Source: Pseudomonadota bacterium | GTDB taxonomy: Bacteria; Pseudomonadota; Alphaproteobacteria; Rhodospirillales; Magnetospirillaceae | Length of the DNA: 64,000 nt | Direction of reading: 5' to 3' | Assembly (NCBI GenBank): GCA_021793155.1 | Contig: JAJYTF010000002.1 | Span: forward strand, 188,392-252,391 | Shown here: in pieces, positions 60,250-64,000 of the stretch | How positions within the stretch are numbered: position 1 is the first letter of the stretch | How the letters are laid out: every line of letters starts with the position of its first letter | Program-made: the position numbers and the translations under genes | Notes under the pieces: generated by a model | Databases searched by the model: none | What the model was told of the DNA's origin: nothing | Seen by the model: the letters and a program-made list of their open reading frames with translations, nothing else

Positions 60250-61673
60250 GCCGCGCCTTGTGGACATCGGCCGAAGCCCTCGCCGCCACCGGCGGCCGGG
60301 CCCAGGGCGCGGTCTGGCAGGCCGAGGGTATTTCCATCGACAGCCGCTCGATCACGCCAGGCGACTTGTTCGTAGCCCTGGCGGGACCCAACCACGACGG
60401 CCATGACTACGTGGCTGGCGCCCTGGCCGCCGGCGCCGTCGCCGCGCTGGTGCACAAGCTTCCAACCGGCCTGCCGGCCGACGCGCCGCTGCTGGTGGTG
60501 GACGACACCCTAGCAGGCCTGTCCGCCCTTGCCGCCGCAGCGCGGGTCCGTTCCAGCGCCCGCATCATCGCGGTGACCGGAAGCGTCGGCAAGACCAGCA
60601 CCAAGGAGATGCTCAAGCTGGTGCTCGACGTCCAGGGCTCCACCCATGCCAGTGTCGGCAGCCTGAACAACCAGTGGGGCGTGCCCTTGTCGCTCGCCCG
60701 CCTTCCCGCCGATGCCCGCTTCGCCGTGTTCGAGCTGGGCATGAACCATCCGGGCGAGATCACGCCGCTGACCCACTTGGTGCGGCCCCATGTCGCGGTG
60801 ATCACGGCAGTGGACGGGGTCCACCTGGAATTCTTCGCCTCGACGCGCGAGATCGCCAAGGCCAAAGCGGAAATATTCCTTGGCGTGGAGCCCGACGGCT
60901 TCGCCGTGCTGCCTCGCGACAACCCCCATTATTCGTTCCTCGCCCAGGCCGCCCGCGACGCCGGCATCGCCGCTGTCACCAGCTTCGGCAGCCATATCGA
61001 CGCCCATGCCCGCCTGCTCGACTATAGCATCGAGCCGGCCAGCACCCTGGTCTGCGCGCTGTTCGACGACCTGGCCATCGGCTATCGGGTCGGCGTTCCC
61101 GGCCGGCAATGGGCGGCAAACAGTCTGGCCGTGCTGCTGGCCGCCCAAGCCGCGGGGGCCGACCTCGAAGCGGCGGCCGAAGCGCTTGCGGCGATGAACG
61201 CGCCGAAAGGGCGCGGTGCCCGCAAGACGTTGAGCTGGGGTGCCGGAACCATCGAGGTGATCGACGAATCCTACAACGCCAGCCCGGTATCCATGCGCGC
61301 CGCCATCGCTACGCTGGGCGCCGCGCGGCCCGGCCTGGGCGGCCGCCGCCTGGCGGTCCTCGGCGACATGCTGGAACTGGGCCCCGCGGGCCCAGGCCTG
61401 CACGCCGGCCTGGCCGAGCCGGCCGTGGAATGGGGTATCGACCTCGTATTCACCGCCGGGCCGCTGATGAGCAACCTGAACGAGGCGCTGCCCGCCGAAC
61501 GGCGCGGCGCCCATGCCACCAACGCCGACGAGGCGGCCGGCCAGGTAACTGCGGCGGTACGGTCCGGTGACGTGATCATGGTGAAGGGCTCGGCGGGCAG
61601 TCGAATGGGACGTGTCGTCAAGGCCCTTGAGGACGCGGCCGCGCCGCGCTCGCGGCAAACGAACGGCTCGTAG
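60246..61673 (+). CDS. murF: UDP-MurNAc-pentapeptide synthetase
   Basis: The 475-residue ligase adds D-Ala-D-Ala to the nucleotide tripeptide. It shows VTGSVGKTSTKEML (ATP loop), the carbamoyl-Lys region ending FELGMNHPGEI, the DESYNASPVSMRAAI motif and AVLGDMLELG. The start overlaps the murE stop (ATGA), and an 18-bp gap leads to mraY. Confidence 0.97.
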   Translation: MSRALWTSAEALAATGGRAQGAVWQAEGISIDSRSITPGDLFVALAGPNHDGHDYVAGALAAGAVAALVHKLPTGLPADAPLLVVDDTLAGLSALAAAARVRSSARIIAVTGSVGKTSTKEMLKLVLDVQGSTHASVGSLNNQWGVPLSLARLPADARFAVFELGMNHPGEITPLTHLVRPHVAVITAVDGVHLEFFASTREIAKAKAEIFLGVEPDGFAVLPRDNPHYSFLAQAARDAGIAAVTSFGSHIDAHARLLDYSIEPASTLVCALFDDLAIGYRVGVPGRQWAANSLAVLLAAQAAGADLEAAAEALAAMNAPKGRGARKTLSWGAGTIEVIDESYNASPVSMRAAIATLGAARPGLGGRRLAVLGDMLELGPAGPGLHAGLAEPAVEWGIDLVFTAGPLMSNLNEALPAERRGAHATNADEAAGQVTAAVRSGDVIMVKGSAGSRMGRVVKALEDAAAPRSRQTNGS

Positions 61674-61691
61674 CGGAGGTCGCCCGAACAG

Positions 61692-62780
61692 ATGCTGTAT
61701 AATCTGCTGTTTCCCCTCGCCGACCAGGTCGGCGTGTTCAACCTGTTCAAGTACCTGACCTTCCGCACCGGCGGAGCGGTGCTGACCTCGCTCGTCATTT
61801 CGTTTCTCGCCGGCCCGTCGGTGATCCGCTGGTTACGCCGCAGGCAAGGACACGGCCAGCCAATCCGCACCGACGGCCCGGAAAGCCATCTGCTGACCAA
61901 GAAGGGAACGCCCACCATGGGCGGCTTCCTGATCCTCATGGCCTTGACGTTGTCGACCATGCTGTGGGCCGATCTGGCCAATCCATATGTGTGGATCGTG
62001 CTGATGGTCACCCTCGGTTACGGGCTGATCGGCTTCACTGACGACTACCTGAAGGTCAGCAAGCGCAACCACAAGGGGCTGCCGGGCAAGCTCAAACTGG
62101 CCTCGCAGGTCGTCATCGCGGTGGTCGCCTCCACCATGGTGATGCACCTGGTGCCGGATCCCCTGTCCCATGCGCTGGCCGTGCCGTTCTTCAAGAATGT
62201 TCTGCTGCAGCTGGGATGGGGCTATCTGGCCATGGCCACCTTCGTCATGGTCGGCGCCTCCAATGCGGTGAACCTGACCGACGGCCTGGACGGCCTGGCC
62301 ACCGTGCCGGTAATGATCGCCGCCGGGGTGTTCGCCCTGATCAGCTACCTGGTCGGCCATGCGGTCTTCGCCAACTACCTGCAGATCCACCATGTCCCTG
62401 GCTCGGGTGAACTGGCCGTGTTCTGCGGCGCCCTGGTCGGCGCGGGGCTGGGCTTCCTGTGGTTCAACGCGCCGCCGGCCATGGTGTTCATGGGCGACAC
62501 CGGCTCACTGGCCATGGGCGGTGCCCTGGGCGCCATGAGCGTGGTGACCAAGCACGAGATCGTACTGGCCATCGTCGGCGGCCTGTTCGTCCTGGAGACC
62601 GTCTCGGTGATCGTCCAGGTGGCGTCGTTCAAGCTGACCGGCAAGCGGGTCTTCCGCATGGCGCCGCTGCACCACCATTTCGAAAAGAAGGGCTGGGCGG
62701 AGCCCACGGTTGTCATCCGCTTTTGGATCATCGCCGGAATCCTGGCCCTGGCCGGCCTGTCCACCTTGAAGCTGAGGTGA
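61692..62780 (+). CDS. mraY: Phospho-MurNAc-pentapeptide transferase
   Basis: The 362-residue membrane enzyme moves phospho-MurNAc-pentapeptide to undecaprenyl phosphate to make lipid I. It has about ten helices and the catalytic motifs [34 protein letters not shown] and [15 protein letters not shown], and ends with [13 protein letters not shown]. The stop overlaps the possible GTG start of murD. Confidence 0.97.
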   Translation: MLYNLLFPLADQVGVFNLFKYLTFRTGGAVLTSLVISFLAGPSVIRWLRRRQGHGQPIRTDGPESHLLTKKGTPTMGGFLILMALTLSTMLWADLANPYVWIVLMVTLGYGLIGFTDDYLKVSKRNHKGLPGKLKLASQVVIAVVASTMVMHLVPDPLSHALAVPFFKNVLLQLGWGYLAMATFVMVGASNAVNLTDGLDGLATVPVMIAAGVFALISYLVGHAVFANYLQIHHVPGSGELAVFCGALVGAGLGFLWFNAPPAMVFMGDTGSLAMGGALGAMSVVTKHEIVLAIVGGLFVLETVSVIVQVASFKLTGKRVFRMAPLHHHFEKKGWAEPTVVIRFWIIAGILALAGLSTLKLR

Positions 62781-64000
62781 ACACCGCGATGCCTCTGGTG
62801 CCTTTCCTCAATGGCAAGACGGTAGCGGTGATGGGCCTCGGCAAGTCCGGGACCTCGACCGCGCGCGCTCTCGCGGCCAGCGGCGCCACCGTCTGGGCCT
62901 GGGATGACAAGCCCGAGGCACGCGCTGTCGCCGAGGCGGCCGGTCTGACCCTGGCCGACCTGTCGACCGCCGACCTGGGCGGCGTTGCTCTGCTGGTGTG
63001 GAGCCCGGGCATTCCGCACACCCATCCGCGGCCGCATTCGGTGGCCGAGCGGGCCCGCCGCGCCGGCGTCAAGCTGGTCTGCGACATCGACCTCCTGGCC
63101 ATGGCCTGCCCGGCGGCACGGTTCGTCGGGGTTACCGGAACCAACGGCAAGTCCACCACCACCACGTTGATCGCCCATATCCTCAAGACCGCCGGCCGCG
63201 AAGTGGCGGCCGGAGGCAATCTTGGCACTCCCGCCCTCGATCTGCCCTTGCTGGGCAGCGAGGGCACCTACGTGCTGGAGCTGTCCTCCTACCAGATCGA
63301 ATTGTTGGACCAGGCGGCATTCGACATCGCCGTCCTGCTCAACATCACTCCGGATCACCTGGCCCGCCATGACGGCATGGCGGGATACGTCGCCGCCAAG
63401 GCCGGCCTGTTCGACCGCATGCGGCCCGGCGGCGTCGCCGTCGTCGGTGTCGACGATGAGTTCAGCCGCGGCATTCTCGAACACCTGGAAGGGGCTGACG
63501 ACGTCTATGCCCTGCCGATCTCGGCCGAGCGCCAGGTAACGAGCGGGGTCGCGGCGCCTGAGGGAATCCTGGTGGACGATTGCGACGGCCAGGCCACGGC
63601 AGTCATCGACCTGCGGCCGGTGCCCGCGCTGCCTGGCCGGCATAACTGGCAGAACGCCTGCGCGGCTTACGCCGTCGCCCGCGCCTCGGACGTCGACATT
63701 GCCGCCATCTGCAAGGGCATCGCCAGCTATCCCGGCCTCGCCCACCGCCAGGAACTGATCGCGGTTATCGACGGCGTGCGCTACATCAACGACAGCAAGG
63801 CGACCAATGCCGATGCCGCTGCCAAGGCAATGGTCTGCTACGACGACATCTATTGGATCCTCGGCGGCCAGGCCAAGGAAGGCGGCATCCTCAGCCTGGA
63901 ATACCTGCTCCCGCGGGTCCGCAAGGCCTTCCTGATCGGCGAAGCGACCGAGGAATTCGCCCGCAGCCTGATCGGCAAGGCGAGCGTCGAACGCTGCGGC
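62777..64000 (+). CDS. murD: UDP-MurNAc-L-alanine:D-glutamate ligase, cut by window end
   Basis: The first 408 residues of MurD are present; the frame is open to the right edge. The N-terminal UDP-binding motif [22 protein letters not shown], the ATP loop [16 protein letters not shown], the [11 protein letters not shown] segment and [12 protein letters not shown] are intact. The start can be the GTG at 62777 overlapping mraY (GTGA) or the ATG at 62789; the reading is the same otherwise. The missing part would be roughly the last 60 residues. Confidence 0.95.
   Translation, partial: MNTAMPLVPFLNGKTVAVMGLGKSGTSTARALAASGATVWAWDDKPEARAVAEAAGLTLADLSTADLGGVALLVWSPGIPHTHPRPHSVAERARRAGVKLVCDIDLLAMACPAARFVGVTGTNGKSTTTTLIAHILKTAGREVAAGGNLGTPALDLPLLGSEGTYVLELSSYQIELLDQAAFDIAVLLNITPDHLARHDGMAGYVAAKAGLFDRMRPGGVAVVGVDDEFSRGILEHLEGADDVYALPISAERQVTSGVAAPEGILVDDCDGQATAVIDLRPVPALPGRHNWQNACAAYAVARASDVDIAAICKGIASYPGLAHRQELIAVIDGVRYINDSKATNADAAAKAMVCYDDIYWILGGQAKEGGILSLEYLLPRVRKAFLIGEATEEFARSLIGKASVERCG

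Overview
The window is GC-rich chromosomal DNA from an alphaproteobacterium. A Magnetospirillum/Rhodospirillaceae-type organism is the best guess. The guess rests on the dcw cell-wall order mraZ-rsmH-ftsL-ftsI-murE-murF-mraY-murD behind an RNase P RNA gene, the dense signalling content (MCPs, MASE-type sensor kinases, HD-GYP, GGDEF-EAL-hemerythrin), and a complete leucine-degradation operon. No magnetosome (mam) genes are present, so the genus is inference only.

Layout. (1) 1-2402 is the right end of an integrated element: an unidentified gene, a tyrosine recombinase, and the 3' end of a tRNA followed by that tRNA's terminator. (2) 2455-5440 is a decayed strip: a frameshifted second integrase butted against a chemoreceptor scrap, a HigBA toxin-antitoxin pair, a truncated PIN toxin with a ribbon-helix-helix partner, and two methyltransferase remnants. 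(3) 5453-10610 is a signalling cluster: periplasmic binding protein, histidine kinase, a frameshifted response regulator, and a REC-PAS-GAF-HD-GYP phosphodiesterase. (4) 10724-14107 holds metabolic and housekeeping genes (aldose epimerase-like, MBL hydrolase, parvulin, pterin dehydratase). (5) 14161-17897 is an operon of a soluble receptor with unusual domain order, a MASE1 kinase and a FixJ-like regulator.

(6) 18074-31008 is a 13-kb run of minus-strand genes: a TetR regulator, a three-gene redox module (Fe-S protein, fumarate-reductase-like flavoprotein, NuoF-like protein), then isovaleryl-CoA dehydrogenase, acyl-CoA synthetase, both methylcrotonyl-CoA carboxylase subunits, an enoyl-CoA hydratase and HMG-CoA lyase. 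The last set takes isovaleryl-CoA to acetyl-CoA and acetoacetate. (7) 31149-33617 encodes a PAS-GGDEF-EAL-hemerythrin protein. (8) 33716-39844 is an accessory cluster with a VirB6/TrbL-like channel protein, two small proteins, a VirB1-like lytic transglycosylase, a large unknown membrane protein and a divergent RNase J-like nuclease. It is the strongest candidate here for an undescribed system, together with the redox module in (6).

(9) 39884-45317 holds an IscX-like gene, repeat elements, a tautomerase, a fused hydantoinase/oxoprolinase and a TSUP transporter. (10) 45573-53927 holds a chemoreceptor, a djlA-uup-eamA operon, a MASE4 hybrid kinase and an AmpD/AmiD-like amidase. (11) 53997-64000 holds rnpB with its promoter, a 10-bp-periodic array of MraZ boxes, and the dcw operon, which runs off the right edge inside murD.
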